Notes: generated from the sequence alone by a model not told the origin. Positions 42,679 to 52,945 are shown, counted from the first letter of the stretch. The stretch is DNA of 64,000 bases from Marinomonas sp. MED121 (GCF_000153025.1 NZ_CH672430.1:229659-293658), one strand, 5' to 3'. Program-made: numbers and translations.

Positions 42679-45345
42679 TTAGCAAGTTACTGGGTTTGGC
42701 TTTTCTGGATCTAGACCAAACTTAACAATTGCTTCTTGAACCACTGATGCCTCAATTTCTCCATCGTCAGCTAATGCTTTTAGTGACGCAACAACCACCC
42801 AGTAGCGGTTGATTTCAAAGAAGTGACGCAATTTCGCACGAGTATCACTGCGGCCAAAGCCATCTGTTCCCAATACACTGTAAGTGCTATCGATGAAAGG
42901 ACGGATTTGATCAGCGAATAACTTAACATGGTCAGTAGAAGCGATAACTGGACCTGCACCGTTTAGGCAGTCAGACACATAGTTTGCACGTGGCTCTGCT
43001 TCAGGGTGTAATAGGTTCCAACGTTCAACATCAAGACCGTCACGGCGTAATTCGTTAAATGAAGTGACACTCCATACATTCGAGTTGATACCGTAATCAT
43101 TGAATAGCATCTCAGCAGCCGCTTCAACTTCACGCAAGATCACACCAGAACCTAATAGTTGAACTTGTTTCTTGTTCGCTTTCTTAGTGTGTTCTTTTAG
43201 TTTGTACATGCCTTTGATGATGCCTTCTTCAGCACCTTCAGGCATGTCTTCATGCGCATAGTTTTCGTTCATTACGGTTAGGTAATAGAACACGCTTTCC
43301 TGCTCATTGTACATACGACGCATACCGTCTTGAACAATGACAGCGACTTCATAAGAATAGGTCGGATCGTAAGAGACACAGTTTGGAATCGTGCCAGCTA
43401 ATAGATGCGAATGACCATCTTCGTGCTGCAGACCTTCACCGTTAAGTGTAGTACGACCTGCTGTTGCACCGATTAAGAAGCCACGGGCACGAGAATCACC
43501 TGCTGCATAGGCAAGGTCACCAACACGTTGGAAACCAAACATAGAGTAGTAGATGTAAACAGGAATCATTGGATAATTACTGTTGCTGTAAGATGTCGCA
43601 CACGCCAACCAAGCAGACATAGCGCCGGCTTCGTTAATCCCTTCTTGCAGGATCTGACCTTTTTGGTCTTCTTTGTAGTACATGATCTGAGTGTGATCAT
43701 GTGGTGTGTAACGTTGACCTTCAGCTGAGTAAATACCCAATTGACGGAACATACCTTCCATACCAAAAGTACGCGCTTCATCAGCAACGATAGGCACAAC
43801 ACGATGACCAATTTTCTTGTCTTTAACGAGTGTGTTTAAGACACGAACAAATGCCATAGTCGATGAAATTTCACGACCTTTTGTGTTTTGTATTTGTGCT
43901 TTGAATGCTTCTAAAGAAGGTACTTCAAGGGCTTCACTGGCTTTACGACGCGCAGGGAAAGCACCGTGCAACTCAGAACGACGAGCACGAAGATATTTCA
44001 TCTCTGGGCTGTCTTCAGCTGGACGGTAGTAAGGTAGATCTTTAAGCTCTTCATCACTAATTGGAATGCCGAATTTATCACGGAACATTGCCAATGATTC
44101 TTCATCCAATTTCTTAGTTTGGTGAGCGGTATTTTGTGCTTCAGCAGCTTTAAACATGCCATAACCTTTAACGGTTTGAGCAAGTACCACTGTTGGGCGA
44201 CCATCATTCTTAGAAGCTTCTGCATAGGCTGCATATACTTTATAAGGGTCATGACCACCACGGTTTAGGTTCATGATGTCATCGTCAGACATGTCTTTGA
44301 CCATTTCCAGTAGCTCTGGATATTTGCCAAAGAAGTGCTCACGCGTATAAGCGCCACCATTTGCCTTGTAGTTTTGTAGCTCACCGTCACAGACTTCGTC
44401 CATGCGCTTAGCCAATAAACCTTTTGTATCTTTTTCGAATAAAGGATCCCAATGGCGACCCCATAGACATTTAACAACATTCCAGCCAGCGCCTCTAAAG
44501 ACACCTTCAAGCTCTTGAACAATTTTACCGTTACCACGAACAGGGCCGTCTAGACGCTGTAGGTTACAGTTGATCACGAAGATCAGGTTGTCCAGCTTTT
44601 CACGGCCAGCAAGTGCTATTGCACCTAAAGATTCTGGCTCATCACACTCACCATCACCTAAAAATGCCCAAACTTTACGGTCACCATGATCGATCAAACC
44701 ACGACTTTGTTGATATTTAAGTACGTGTGCTTGGTAAATAGCTTGGTGTGGACCTAGGCCCATAGAAACCGTTGGGAACTGCCAATAATCAGGCATTAAC
44801 CAAGGGTGTGGGTAAGAAGAAAGACCCTTGCCGTCAACTTCACGACGGTAGTTATCTAGCTGTTCATCAGTCAAACGACCTTCAATGTACGAACGAGCGT
44901 AAATACCTGGGGAAATATGGCCTTGGAAAAAAACCATATCCGCTTCTTGTTTGCCATCGCCACCACGGAAGAAGTGGTTGAAACCTATATCATATAAGGT
45001 TGCAGCGGATGAGAAACTTGTAATGTGACCACCAAGTGTCGAATCGACTCGGTTTGCCTTCATTACCATAGCTAAAGCGTTCCAACGAATAATGGAACGA
45101 ATACGACGCTCCATAAACAAATCACCCGGTAACGGCTTCTCATCTTGAGGTGAGATAGTGTTACGGTAAGATGTTGTGATGGACGCAGGCATAGGTGCGC
45201 CTGCTTTTGTCGCTTCTTGATTTAGACGATCTAAAATGTATTGTACACGTTCTGGTCCTTCTTCACGAAGAACAGACTCAAGTGCATCTACCCATTCTTT
45301 GGTTTCTGTTGGATCGACGTCATTGAGAATATGCTGCTCAGTCAT
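42679..45345 (-). CDS. aceE: Pyruvate dehydrogenase E1 component, homodimeric
   Basis: An 888-residue thiamine-diphosphate enzyme, the same length as the E. coli protein. The cofactor motif is FLGDGECDEPESLGA followed by LIFVINCNLQRLDGP. The N-terminal stretch around EEGPERVQYILD and the FFRGGDGKQEADMVFFQGH region are typical of bacterial AceE. It decarboxylates pyruvate and acetylates the lipoyl groups of AceF. It starts an operon with aceF. No pdhR regulator gene is adjacent. Confidence 0.96.
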   Translation of the reverse strand: MTEQHILNDVDPTETKEWVDALESVLREEGPERVQYILDRLNQEATKAGAPMPASITTSYRNTISPQDEKPLPGDLFMERRIRSIIRWNALAMVMKANRVDSTLGGHITSFSSAATLYDIGFNHFFRGGDGKQEADMVFFQGHISPGIYARSYIEGRLTDEQLDNYRREVDGKGLSSYPHPWLMPDYWQFPTVSMGLGPHQAIYQAHVLKYQQSRGLIDHGDRKVWAFLGDGECDEPESLGAIALAGREKLDNLIFVINCNLQRLDGPVRGNGKIVQELEGVFRGAGWNVVKCLWGRHWDPLFEKDTKGLLAKRMDEVCDGELQNYKANGGAYTREHFFGKYPELLEMVKDMSDDDIMNLNRGGHDPYKVYAAYAEASKNDGRPTVVLAQTVKGYGMFKAAEAQNTAHQTKKLDEESLAMFRDKFGIPISDEELKDLPYYRPAEDSPEMKYLRARRSELHGAFPARRKASEALEVPSLEAFKAQIQNTKGREISSTMAFVRVLNTLVKDKKIGHRVVPIVADEARTFGMEGMFRQLGIYSAEGQRYTPHDHTQIMYYKEDQKGQILQEGINEAGAMSAWLACATSYSNSNYPMIPVYIYYSMFGFQRVGDLAYAAGDSRARGFLIGATAGRTTLNGEGLQHEDGHSHLLAGTIPNCVSYDPTYSYEVAVIVQDGMRRMYNEQESVFYYLTVMNENYAHEDMPEGAEEGIIKGMYKLKEHTKKANKKQVQLLGSGVILREVEAAAEMLFNDYGINSNVWSVTSFNELRRDGLDVERWNLLHPEAEPRANYVSDCLNGAGPVIASTDHVKLFADQIRPFIDSTYSVLGTDGFGRSDTRAKLRHFFEINRYWVVVASLKALADDGEIEASVVQEAIVKFGLDPEKPNPVTC

Positions 45346-45475
45346 AGTGTTAATAACCCCCCGCTATTAGAACAGATCTTGGCGCAACCGTTGAGTTTGA
45401 TTGTTTTTCAACGCAAGCACCCTTTAAACGAACCGTTGGAACCATATAAGGATATATACGGCACCAGCTAACGCT

Positions 45476-45523
45476 CATGCTAAACACTAGTCTATTAACT
45501 AAAATGGACTTGTGTTTAGCATG
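45476..45523. other. Long imperfect stem-loop between leucine dehydrogenase and aceE
   Basis: A 17-bp inverted repeat with one mismatch (45476-45492 with 45507-45523) has a 14-base loop. It lies after the leucine dehydrogenase stop and 131 bp before the aceE start. It lacks a T tract, so it may be a regulator site, an mRNA end structure, or a rho-dependent end. Confidence 0.55.
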
Positions 45524-45539
45524 ATAGGGGTCGAAATTA

Positions 45540-46640
45540 TTATTGTTTTAAGTTTTCCAACGCCATTTCATCAGCCACCCTGTAGGTCGGAACGTTTTCC
45601 GATTCGGATCTTTCAAAAAGATCTCGAAGTGTAGTCCTGATTTTTGCGACACGCTGTTTTGCAGCATCTGAAGAATAATCAGGCTCAAAGGAAATGTTTA
45701 TAATTCCACCAGCGTTAATTACATAATCCGGTGCATATAGCACCCCTTTTTCATGTAATAAATCGCCAATAGATGGTGTCACTAATTGGTTATTAGCCGC
45801 ACCTGAAACAATATCCCCTGTGAACTGGTTTACAAATTCGGCGCTAAGAGTACCACCTAAAGCGCATGGCGCATAGATGTCTATTGCAAGTCCAAATAAC
45901 TGATCTGAAAAAACAATCTCTGCATTGAAATCTTTTTTAGCTTTTTCACAAGCACTCGGATTCAAATCACAGACCAATAATTGCGCACCATCTTGATGTA
46001 AATATTCACATAAAAAATAGCCAACATGCCCAATTCCGTGCACTAGGATTCGTTTATTCGCTAAATCATCTGTGCCATATTTTTTTTCGCACGCCGCTTT
46101 AATCCCTTGATAAACACCAAAGGCAGTAAAAGGCGATGGGTCGCCACTAATTTCTGTTAAACCATACACAAAATTAGTATTTCGTTTAACAACTGACATA
46201 TCTTCAGGTGAAATACCCACGTCTTCAGCAGTGTAATATCGGCCTTCAAGGGCATTTACAAATAAACCAAAGGCTTCTAGTAATGCTTCTCGCTTTTCCG
46301 CTTTTGGTACCCCTAAGATAACGGCCTTGCCCCCACCAAAATCTAATGATGAGACAGAATTCTTATAAGTCATGCCTTTTGAAAGACGTAAAACATCAGT
46401 AATCGCATCCGCTTCTGTTTGATAATTCCACATTCGACAGCCACCGACAGCAGGACCTCGATTACGATTGTGAATGCCAATAAAAGCGATTAAACCGGAT
46501 TCATCATCTTGGCAACGATAAACGGCTTCGTGATGATCAAATTCTTCATGTTGACTGACGTCTATTTTCACAATATGAAATGAATTATTGTTCAGGTAGG
46601 CTTCTGACATGGGAAATTCTTGCGATAAAACTGAATTCAT
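45540..46640 (-). CDS. Leucine/branched-chain amino acid dehydrogenase
   Basis: A 366-residue Glu/Leu/Phe/Val dehydrogenase. The substrate-binding motif is RLSKGMTYKNSVSSLDFGGGKAVI with the catalytic lysines, and the NAD-binding motif is ILVHGIGHVGYFLCEY. The length fits octameric leucine dehydrogenases rather than glutamate dehydrogenase. It interconverts branched-chain amino acids and their 2-oxo acids with NAD. A longer frame from 46706 exists, but the ATG at 46640 has AGAGG six bases before it. Confidence 0.9.
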   Translation of the reverse strand: MNSVLSQEFPMSEAYLNNNSFHIVKIDVSQHEEFDHHEAVYRCQDDESGLIAFIGIHNRNRGPAVGGCRMWNYQTEADAITDVLRLSKGMTYKNSVSSLDFGGGKAVILGVPKAEKREALLEAFGLFVNALEGRYYTAEDVGISPEDMSVVKRNTNFVYGLTEISGDPSPFTAFGVYQGIKAACEKKYGTDDLANKRILVHGIGHVGYFLCEYLHQDGAQLLVCDLNPSACEKAKKDFNAEIVFSDQLFGLAIDIYAPCALGGTLSAEFVNQFTGDIVSGAANNQLVTPSIGDLLHEKGVLYAPDYVINAGGIINISFEPDYSSDAAKQRVAKIRTTLRDLFERSESENVPTYRVADEMALENLKQ

Positions 46641-46887
46641 ACAATACCTCTCGCGTTTTGCGCGCTTGTTATTATGTAGCTTTTGGCTACTTTTTGTACA
46701 AACCAAGCAGATTTTGGGTAAATATCTCGCTGGTTCGGAATAATCTTAACGAATTCATTCAGGATGTTGAATCAAGCCGCTTATTTGAGTGTACCTTGAG
46801 GCCTACTTAAAAGCAGCAAGCTTTTTAATCAGGTTAATGGATTACCTTTATTTGGCTCAAAAACAGAGATATTAAGGATTAAGTTCC

Positions 46888-47676
46888 TTAACTTATTGAA
46901 ACCAGTGCCACAACAAATACCCATACATAAGTCACTCGAAAACAAATGGCCTGGTAATCTTTAAGCTGAGTTAAAAAGTCCTCCTGCTCCTCGTTCGCTC
47001 CCGTAATTAATGCTAACTCAAACATTTGTAAACCATTAACAAAGAGATCTGGCTGCCATTGGGAAAGCTCATTTAATACCGAATCCATTCTGCCTGCTAA
47101 TGCCACACTGAAAGCACCTAATAAACCCACAGGTATCTCCAATATTTTTTTGAGCCAGACAAACCAAGCAGGAAACTGATTAACAGGTACTTTATATAGG
47201 CAAACAAATAAAACTAATCCGAGCCAACCGAGCGCTAAAAATAAAAACACCAAGACTAAGGTCGACTTAAAGTAGTCGTGTATGACTAAGGTTCTGACTT
47301 GAGATTCAAGTTGCTCAATTGGCTGCCCCCTGTCCTCTAACTCAGTGTCAGTTTGGCTTTTATTTATAAGCTGAATGAGGTTAGCTCGATAATGATCAGG
47401 GTCTGTGTTAGTGACATTGACCCTTTGTTGGCCTGTTTGAAATAAATAGAGAAACAAAAGAGCCTCAAACAGAATCAAAACGAAATCAGACAATAACCAT
47501 TGCATGAGGTAGGCTAAGATTAGCGCCATCACAAATAACAAAACGAGCCCCTCGATTCGCCCTTTTATCACATGATTAATTTTTGAAATGATCTCATCAT
47601 TATGCCAAACACTCGTCGTTGGAATCGTTAAGATGAGACGCATGAATAACCCTGTCACTAGTATCAATAGTTCCAC
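46888..47676 (-). CDS. AmpE-like membrane protein
   Basis: A 262-residue inner-membrane protein with about four or five hydrophobic helices. Length, helix pattern and the segment IPVGLLGAFSVALAGRMDSVL resemble AmpE, a distant CobD/CbiB relative linked to ampD. Divergent nadC supports this: in many gammaproteobacteria ampD and ampE lie there. No ampD is present between the two, so the assignment rests on context and weak similarity. AmpE function is poorly understood. Confidence 0.6.
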   Translation of the reverse strand: MELLILVTGLFMRLILTIPTTSVWHNDEIISKINHVIKGRIEGLVLLFVMALILAYLMQWLLSDFVLILFEALLFLYLFQTGQQRVNVTNTDPDHYRANLIQLINKSQTDTELEDRGQPIEQLESQVRTLVIHDYFKSTLVLVFLFLALGWLGLVLFVCLYKVPVNQFPAWFVWLKKILEIPVGLLGAFSVALAGRMDSVLNELSQWQPDLFVNGLQMFELALITGANEEQEDFLTQLKDYQAICFRVTYVWVFVVALVSIS

Positions 47677-47910
47677 TTTTTACCTACCCCTTTTATCGCT
47701 CAATTGCATTCACCAAGACACGCACTAATAAAACACTCACTGTGGCATTTTTATTGGATATAACAAAGTCTTAGCGCAAAAGAATAAAATCTATCCATAT
47801 TTGTCAAACATACTCGTAAGAAACAAAAAAATCGATGTTTGAGCACTGACGAACTCTAGAATACCCGTTACAATGTGATTCTTTTTTAATTTGTATTTAC
47901 AGGACACAGC

Positions 47911-48759
47911 ATGACACCTATCGATGCCAAACTTCAGCATCAGATAACATCTCAAGTTAATTTAGCACTAGCTGAAGATGTCGGCACGGGTGATATTACC
48001 GCGCAATTAATCCCTTCTGATCAAACTATTAAAGCGAATGTCATTACTCGAGAAGACGCCGTACTATGTGGTAGCGCTTGGGTTGAAGAAGTCTTTCAGC
48101 AATTAGACAAAAGTGTTGAAATCACTTGGCATGCGAAAGAAGGAGAGCAACTTAATGCCAATCAAAAAATATTCTCCCTTAAAGGTAATGCAAGAAGTAT
48201 TCTAACAGGCGAGCGTTGTGCACTTAACTTTGTACAAAGTTTGTCTTATACGGCCAGCGTTGCAAGAGAATATGCTCAACTGGTTGCCGATACTAAGCTC
48301 ACTGTTTTAGATACAAGAAAGACCATTCCCGGTTGGCGCCTAGCACAAAAATACGCTGTCACGGTCGGTGGGGCTCAAAACCATAGAGTGGGACTCTATG
48401 ATGCATTCTTAATCAAAGAAAACCATATTATGGCGGCAGGCTCCATTGAAAATGCCATCTCCCAAGCTAAAAAAATTGCCCCTGGAAAAACCGTTGAAGT
48501 AGAAACTGAAAGCTTGGATGAAGTGAATCAAGCCGTAACAGCAGGTGCGGATATTATTATGCTTGATAACTTTAGCTTGGACATGATGTCTGAAGCCGTT
48601 TCGACCTACGGAGATAAGGTCAAATTTGAAGCGTCAGGTAATATGACCAAACAAGATTTATTAGATGTTGCTAAAACAGGGGTTGATTTTGTCTCTGTGG
48701 GTGCATTAACTAAACATATCCAAGCAATCGACCTTTCTTTAAGAGTAGTGAAAGACTAA
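47911..48759 (+). CDS. nadC: Nicotinate-nucleotide pyrophosphorylase (carboxylating)
   Basis: A 282-residue enzyme that converts quinolinate and PRPP to nicotinate mononucleotide in de novo NAD synthesis. Motifs: ALAEDVGTGDITAQL, DTRKTIPGWRLAQKYAV, GGAQNHRVGLYDAFLIKENH, and EVETESLDE with IIMLDNF. All catalytic basic residues of the family appear in place. ackA starts three bases after its stop, so the two are co-transcribed, an unusual pairing. Confidence 0.95.
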   Translation: MTPIDAKLQHQITSQVNLALAEDVGTGDITAQLIPSDQTIKANVITREDAVLCGSAWVEEVFQQLDKSVEITWHAKEGEQLNANQKIFSLKGNARSILTGERCALNFVQSLSYTASVAREYAQLVADTKLTVLDTRKTIPGWRLAQKYAVTVGGAQNHRVGLYDAFLIKENHIMAAGSIENAISQAKKIAPGKTVEVETESLDEVNQAVTAGADIIMLDNFSLDMMSEAVSTYGDKVKFEASGNMTKQDLLDVAKTGVDFVSVGALTKHIQAIDLSLRVVKD

Positions 48760-48762
48760 CCG

Positions 48763-49953
48763 ATGAAAGATTTTATACTGGTAATTAATAGTGGCAGCTC
48801 ATCTTTAAAGTTTGCAGTGCTTGCTGAGCAAGGTCAAACAGTCATTCTAGAAGGCCTTGCGGATAGATTAGGCAGCAAAGATGCAAGCATCAGCTTTAAA
48901 TTTGACCAAACTAAAGAGACCCAAACACTAACACTAGGCTCCCACCAAGGGGCGCTATCCAGTATAAAAGCATGGTTTGACCAACACCCAGAAATAGCCG
49001 CAAACTTAAGTGGTATTGGCCATAGAGTGGTTCATGGTGGTGAAACCTTTAATCAATCGGTATTGATTGATGAGCTAGTGATTAATGCCATTGAAGAATG
49101 CGCAAGTCTTGCACCGCTACATAACCCTGCCAATGTTAAAGGAATAAAAGCCTGCCAATCACTGTTTCCGGATTTAGTGCAAGTGGCCGTTTTCGATACT
49201 GCATTTCATCAAACCTTAGATCAGGTGCAATACCTCTACCCTATTCCGATGGCATTTTATCGTGACCAAACCATCAGAAAGTATGGCTTTCATGGCACTA
49301 GCTATCGTTATATCAGCCAAGCATTAGGTCAGGTAGATGCAAAATCGCTTCAACAAGGGGTCATTGTTGCTCATTTAGGTAATGGTGCGAGTGTGTGCGC
49401 TATTCAAAATGGCCTTTCCCTTGATACCAGCATGGGACTTACCCCATTAGATGGTCTGATGATGGGAACCCGATCAGGCAGTATCGACCCTATGATTTTA
49501 GGCTTTATGGCCAAGTCAGAAGGAAAATCACTCGATGAATGCCTGAGCATTTTAAATAAAGAAAGTGGTTTGCTGGGTATTTCAGAACTTTCGAATGACT
49601 GCCGTACTCTTGAGGAAGCAATGAAAGCGGGTGATGAAAGAGCCAAGTTAGCACTTGAAATGTTTTGTCAAAGAACCGCAAAACACATTGCTAGCCTTGC
49701 AACCTCATTAGATTCAATCGAGCATCTTGTTTTTACCGGCGGCATAGGCGAAAACTCAGTTTATGTTCGCCAAAAAATCTGCCAATCACTTGGCATTTTA
49801 GGCATTCAGCTCGATCAAGCAGCCAATGCAAACCTTGTTCGAGGGCAAACAAGCGACATATCTAAAACAGATGGGAATGTCTCAGTATGGGTAATTCCAA
49901 CGAATGAAGAACTCATGATTGCCTTGGATACAATTAATCTTATCCAAGCTTAG
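48763..49953 (+). CDS. ackA: Acetate kinase
   Basis: A 396-residue acetate kinase. ASKHA-fold motifs: VINSGSSSLKFAV at the N terminus, GHRVVHGG, YGFHGTSYRY, AHLGNGASVCAI and FTGGIGENS. It makes ATP from acetyl phosphate (or the reverse). It sits between nadC (3-bp gap) and pta (49 bp to the ATG), so acetate overflow and NAD synthesis share a transcript. Confidence 0.96.
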   Translation: MKDFILVINSGSSSLKFAVLAEQGQTVILEGLADRLGSKDASISFKFDQTKETQTLTLGSHQGALSSIKAWFDQHPEIAANLSGIGHRVVHGGETFNQSVLIDELVINAIEECASLAPLHNPANVKGIKACQSLFPDLVQVAVFDTAFHQTLDQVQYLYPIPMAFYRDQTIRKYGFHGTSYRYISQALGQVDAKSLQQGVIVAHLGNGASVCAIQNGLSLDTSMGLTPLDGLMMGTRSGSIDPMILGFMAKSEGKSLDECLSILNKESGLLGISELSNDCRTLEEAMKAGDERAKLALEMFCQRTAKHIASLATSLDSIEHLVFTGGIGENSVYVRQKICQSLGILGIQLDQAANANLVRGQTSDISKTDGNVSVWVIPTNEELMIALDTINLIQA

Positions 49954-50002
49954 GCCGTTAACTAAATACGACCAACTAACATAATTAGAATTGGAAACAG
50001 AC

Positions 50003-52096
50003 ATGTCAACGAATGTCCTTATGACAGTACCAACAGGTCCAGGTGTTGGCCTTACTTCAGTCTCAGTTGGACTGGTCCGGGCACTTGAACAGCAGGGGCT
50101 TAAAGCAAGCTTTTTTAAACCTATCGCCCAACCAAGACCTGGCGACTTTGGCCCCGATCGATCCACCGCTATGGTAGCCCAAGGCTCAACCTTAACCCCA
50201 GCAGACCCCATTCCTCTTCATGAAGCAGAACGCTTTTTATACAACGACCAAATTGAAGAGCTAATGGAAGAAGTTGTTGCTCGCTTTCAATCAAGCATTG
50301 AAGCTGATAGCACGGTTATTATTGAAGGCCTTGCACAAATTCCAGGCCACCCCTATGCCACTCGTTTAAACAAAGCCATAGCAAAAACCCTTGATGCCTC
50401 ATTAGTATTGGTTACAGCACCCAATAATATGCGAGTGAACGAATTAGAGCACCACGTTGAAATTGCAGCTGGCTCTTACGGTGGCATTAAAGCGGAAGAT
50501 GTCATCGGCTGCATTTTAAATAAAACCATTCCAGGTTCACTGGGAGCAAAATCCTACGGGGACTCTTTTGCTCAACGCCCTATCTTTAAGCGCAGTTTTA
50601 ACCTCTTGGGGCAAATCCCTAAGACAGAGGAGCTGACTTACCCAAGAGCAAGAGACGTTGCTGACTTCTTAAATGCGAAAGTTATTAATGCAGGCGAAAT
50701 GGACACCCGTCGTGTTCAATCTTTCACTCTTTGCGCCCGTGGTGTTGAAAACACCTTGCCCGCTCTTAAGCCAGGTGTCTTAGTTTTCACACCAGGGGAT
50801 AGAACAGACATTATAATGGCAACGGCAATTGCCGCACTTAATGACACAAAAATAGCAGCACTCGTTCTCACAGGAAGCTACCAGCCCAGTGAAGAGCTGT
50901 TAAAGCTTTGTGGTAAAGCCATGGCAAAAGGCCTTCCTATTTTATCGGTTGATACTAATAGCTGGGAAACAGCGATCGGCATGCAGTCTTTTAACCAAGA
51001 AATCCCACTTGATGATAGACAGCGTATTTCCTTAGTAAAAGAGCATATGGCACGCTGTATCGATCATGAATGGATCAGTTCATTTGCCTTAAACCAAGAT
51101 GAAAGAAAGCTCTCACCACCCGCCTTTAGGTACAAGTTGATTGAGCAAGCAAGAGCGCTTAATAAACGTGTCGTACTACCAGAAGGAGAAGAAATTCGTA
51201 CCATTGAAGCCGCCTCTATCTGTACCGAAAGAGGAATAGCTCGTTGTGTGTTACTAGGTGATAAAGCACAGATACACCGCATTGCCCATAACAATGGCAT
51301 TGAACTTCACCCAGACATTGAAATTTTAAGCCCTAATTCCATTCGTGATCGATATGTCGCCCCCATGCTGGAAATCAGAAAACATAAGGGTTTGACTGAT
51401 ATTGTTGCCAAAGAGCAGCTAGAAGATAACGTCACCTTAGGTACCATGATGTTGCAAACCGGTGATGTAGATGGGCTAGTATCTGGCGCCATTCACACGA
51501 CAGCAAATACCATTCGCCCTGCACTCCAGCTTGTCAAAACATCATCAAACTCGTCTTTGGTATCCTCAGTGTTTTTCATGTGTTTACCTGATCAAGTTTT
51601 GGTTTATGGGGATTGCGCCATTAACCCTGATCCAAGTGCCGAGCAATTAGCTGAAATAGCGATTGAAAGTGCCGACTCAGCCATTGCCTTTGGCATTCCA
51701 GCAAGAGTTGCCATGATAAGTTACAGTACAGGTGGATCAGGCGCCGGCAATGATGTCGAAAAGGTGAAACGTGCCACGGAACTTGCTAAAACAAAACGCC
51801 CTGATTTATTAATTGATGGCCCCCTTCAATATGACGCTGCCATCATGGAAGATGTTGCAAAACAAAAAGCACCTAATAGTAAAGTAGCAGGACGCGCAAC
51901 TGTCTTTATCTTCCCTGACTTAAATACCGGTAATACCACCTACAAAGCAGTACAAAGAAGTGCTGATGTCATCAGCATAGGACCTATGCTACAAGGCATT
52001 CGAAAACCCGTAAATGATCTTTCTCGCGGCGCCTTGGTGGATGATATTGTCTATACTATCGCGATTACAGCTATTCAATCAGGCCATAACCCTTAA
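50003..52096 (+). CDS. pta: Phosphate acetyltransferase
   Basis: A 697-residue long-form Pta. The N-terminal P-loop-type domain starts VPTGPGVGLTSVSVGLVRAL, a DRTGG domain follows (GVLVFTPGDRTDIIMA), and the C-terminal catalytic domain (about 365-695) has SVFFMCLPDQVLVYGDCA and YSTGGSGAGNDVEKV. It interconverts acetyl-CoA and acetyl phosphate and works with the preceding acetate kinase. A TTG at 49991 could add four residues, but the ATG at 50003 is better placed. Confidence 0.95.
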   Translation: MSTNVLMTVPTGPGVGLTSVSVGLVRALEQQGLKASFFKPIAQPRPGDFGPDRSTAMVAQGSTLTPADPIPLHEAERFLYNDQIEELMEEVVARFQSSIEADSTVIIEGLAQIPGHPYATRLNKAIAKTLDASLVLVTAPNNMRVNELEHHVEIAAGSYGGIKAEDVIGCILNKTIPGSLGAKSYGDSFAQRPIFKRSFNLLGQIPKTEELTYPRARDVADFLNAKVINAGEMDTRRVQSFTLCARGVENTLPALKPGVLVFTPGDRTDIIMATAIAALNDTKIAALVLTGSYQPSEELLKLCGKAMAKGLPILSVDTNSWETAIGMQSFNQEIPLDDRQRISLVKEHMARCIDHEWISSFALNQDERKLSPPAFRYKLIEQARALNKRVVLPEGEEIRTIEAASICTERGIARCVLLGDKAQIHRIAHNNGIELHPDIEILSPNSIRDRYVAPMLEIRKHKGLTDIVAKEQLEDNVTLGTMMLQTGDVDGLVSGAIHTTANTIRPALQLVKTSSNSSLVSSVFFMCLPDQVLVYGDCAINPDPSAEQLAEIAIESADSAIAFGIPARVAMISYSTGGSGAGNDVEKVKRATELAKTKRPDLLIDGPLQYDAAIMEDVAKQKAPNSKVAGRATVFIFPDLNTGNTTYKAVQRSADVISIGPMLQGIRKPVNDLSRGALVDDIVYTIAITAIQSGHNP

Positions 52097-52105
52097 TAAC
52101 GACAA

Positions 52106-52143
52106 AACAAAGAGTGAGGTATCATATCTCCTCGCTCTTTGTT
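52106..52143 (+). terminator. Terminator hairpin after pta
   Basis: A 14-bp stem with one G-T pair (52106-52119 with 52130-52143) has a 10-base loop. It is followed by a moderately T-rich stretch. Confidence 0.7.
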
Positions 52144-52465
52144 CGCTCTTTATTAAAACTCACTCCTTTAGCCTGCTTCAATAAAGGCGCTATTTCTAGA
52201 TCTCATTTCATTAGACCACATTTCATTAGATCACATTACATAAACAAGCCGTTGAAACTGCGGGCTAAATAAAGCCGCCAAGCAAGATGAATCTGAATCT
52301 ATTAAAAACACGTCACTAGCACTCATTTAGCCTACTTCAAGTAATTAATTGACTACAAACAATGAGATAAATTCAGCAAACCTGCATTTTATCAGCTAGC
52401 TTAAAGACACTAAGCTCTTAAGGATAAGAGCAGACTCTATTTATCCAGATTTCATGGAGGAAAGC
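52144..52465. other. Intergenic region before the pilin gene
   Basis: No gene seen. It holds the pilin operon promoter. A 15-bp tandem repeat (52204-52233) starting catttcattaga lies here and a third copy starts to diverge at 52234. Confidence 0.6.
52204..52233. repeat. 15-bp tandem repeat, two units
   Basis: Units 52204-52218 and 52219-52233 are identical but for one base. Confidence 0.85.
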
Positions 52466-52945
52466 ATGGATAGAAAGCCTCTTTCACCTCAAGTAAATCG
52501 ATTGAGTGGATTCACCTTGGTCGAACTTATGATAGTCATCGCTATTATCTCAATTTTAGCCAGTTTAAGTGCGCCAAAGTTAGCCAGACAGGTTGCCAAA
52601 GCCAACCTAGTTGCCGCTCATAATTTAGCTAGTCAAAACCAAGCTGCAATCGAAGAGTTCATCATGATCAATGACAGTTATCCTTCAAGTGATGAGTTTG
52701 TGAGTTGGTTAATTACAGATGAATCCGACCCTCATATAAACACCATAAGCTTGGATAACAATGAAGGCACTAGCGGTGATTTAACCATTAAACTAAATGC
52801 CCTGCCTGGACTTGAAGCCGGCCATTACTTCTTATTCTCAAGAGACGACAGTGCTAACTGGCAATGCCTCTCTTCCCTTTCTTCAGATTACCTGCCTAGT
52901 CATTGTTCAACAGCTGACCTAGCCGATGAGGAGAGCGAATTATGA
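52466..52945 (+). CDS. Type IV pilin (PilA-like) prepilin
   Basis: A 159-residue prepilin. A 15-residue leader (MDRKPLSPQVNRLSG) ends in Gly before Phe, followed by FTLVELMIVIAIISILASL, so it is cleaved and N-methylated by the PilD encoded three genes on. Glu5 of the mature chain is present. The globular part ends with Cys-containing segments (WQCLSS, SHCST) that can form the C-terminal disulfide loop. GGAGG lies five bases before the ATG. It overlaps the ATPase gene by four bases. Confidence 0.88.
   Translation: MDRKPLSPQVNRLSGFTLVELMIVIAIISILASLSAPKLARQVAKANLVAAHNLASQNQAAIEEFIMINDSYPSSDEFVSWLITDESDPHINTISLDNNEGTSGDLTIKLNALPGLEAGHYFLFSRDDSANWQCLSSLSSDYLPSHCSTADLADEESEL

Noticed and set aside
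45346..45475. PdhR operator upstream of aceE
   Set aside because: No copy of the AATTGGTnnnACCAATT-type site was found in this stretch.
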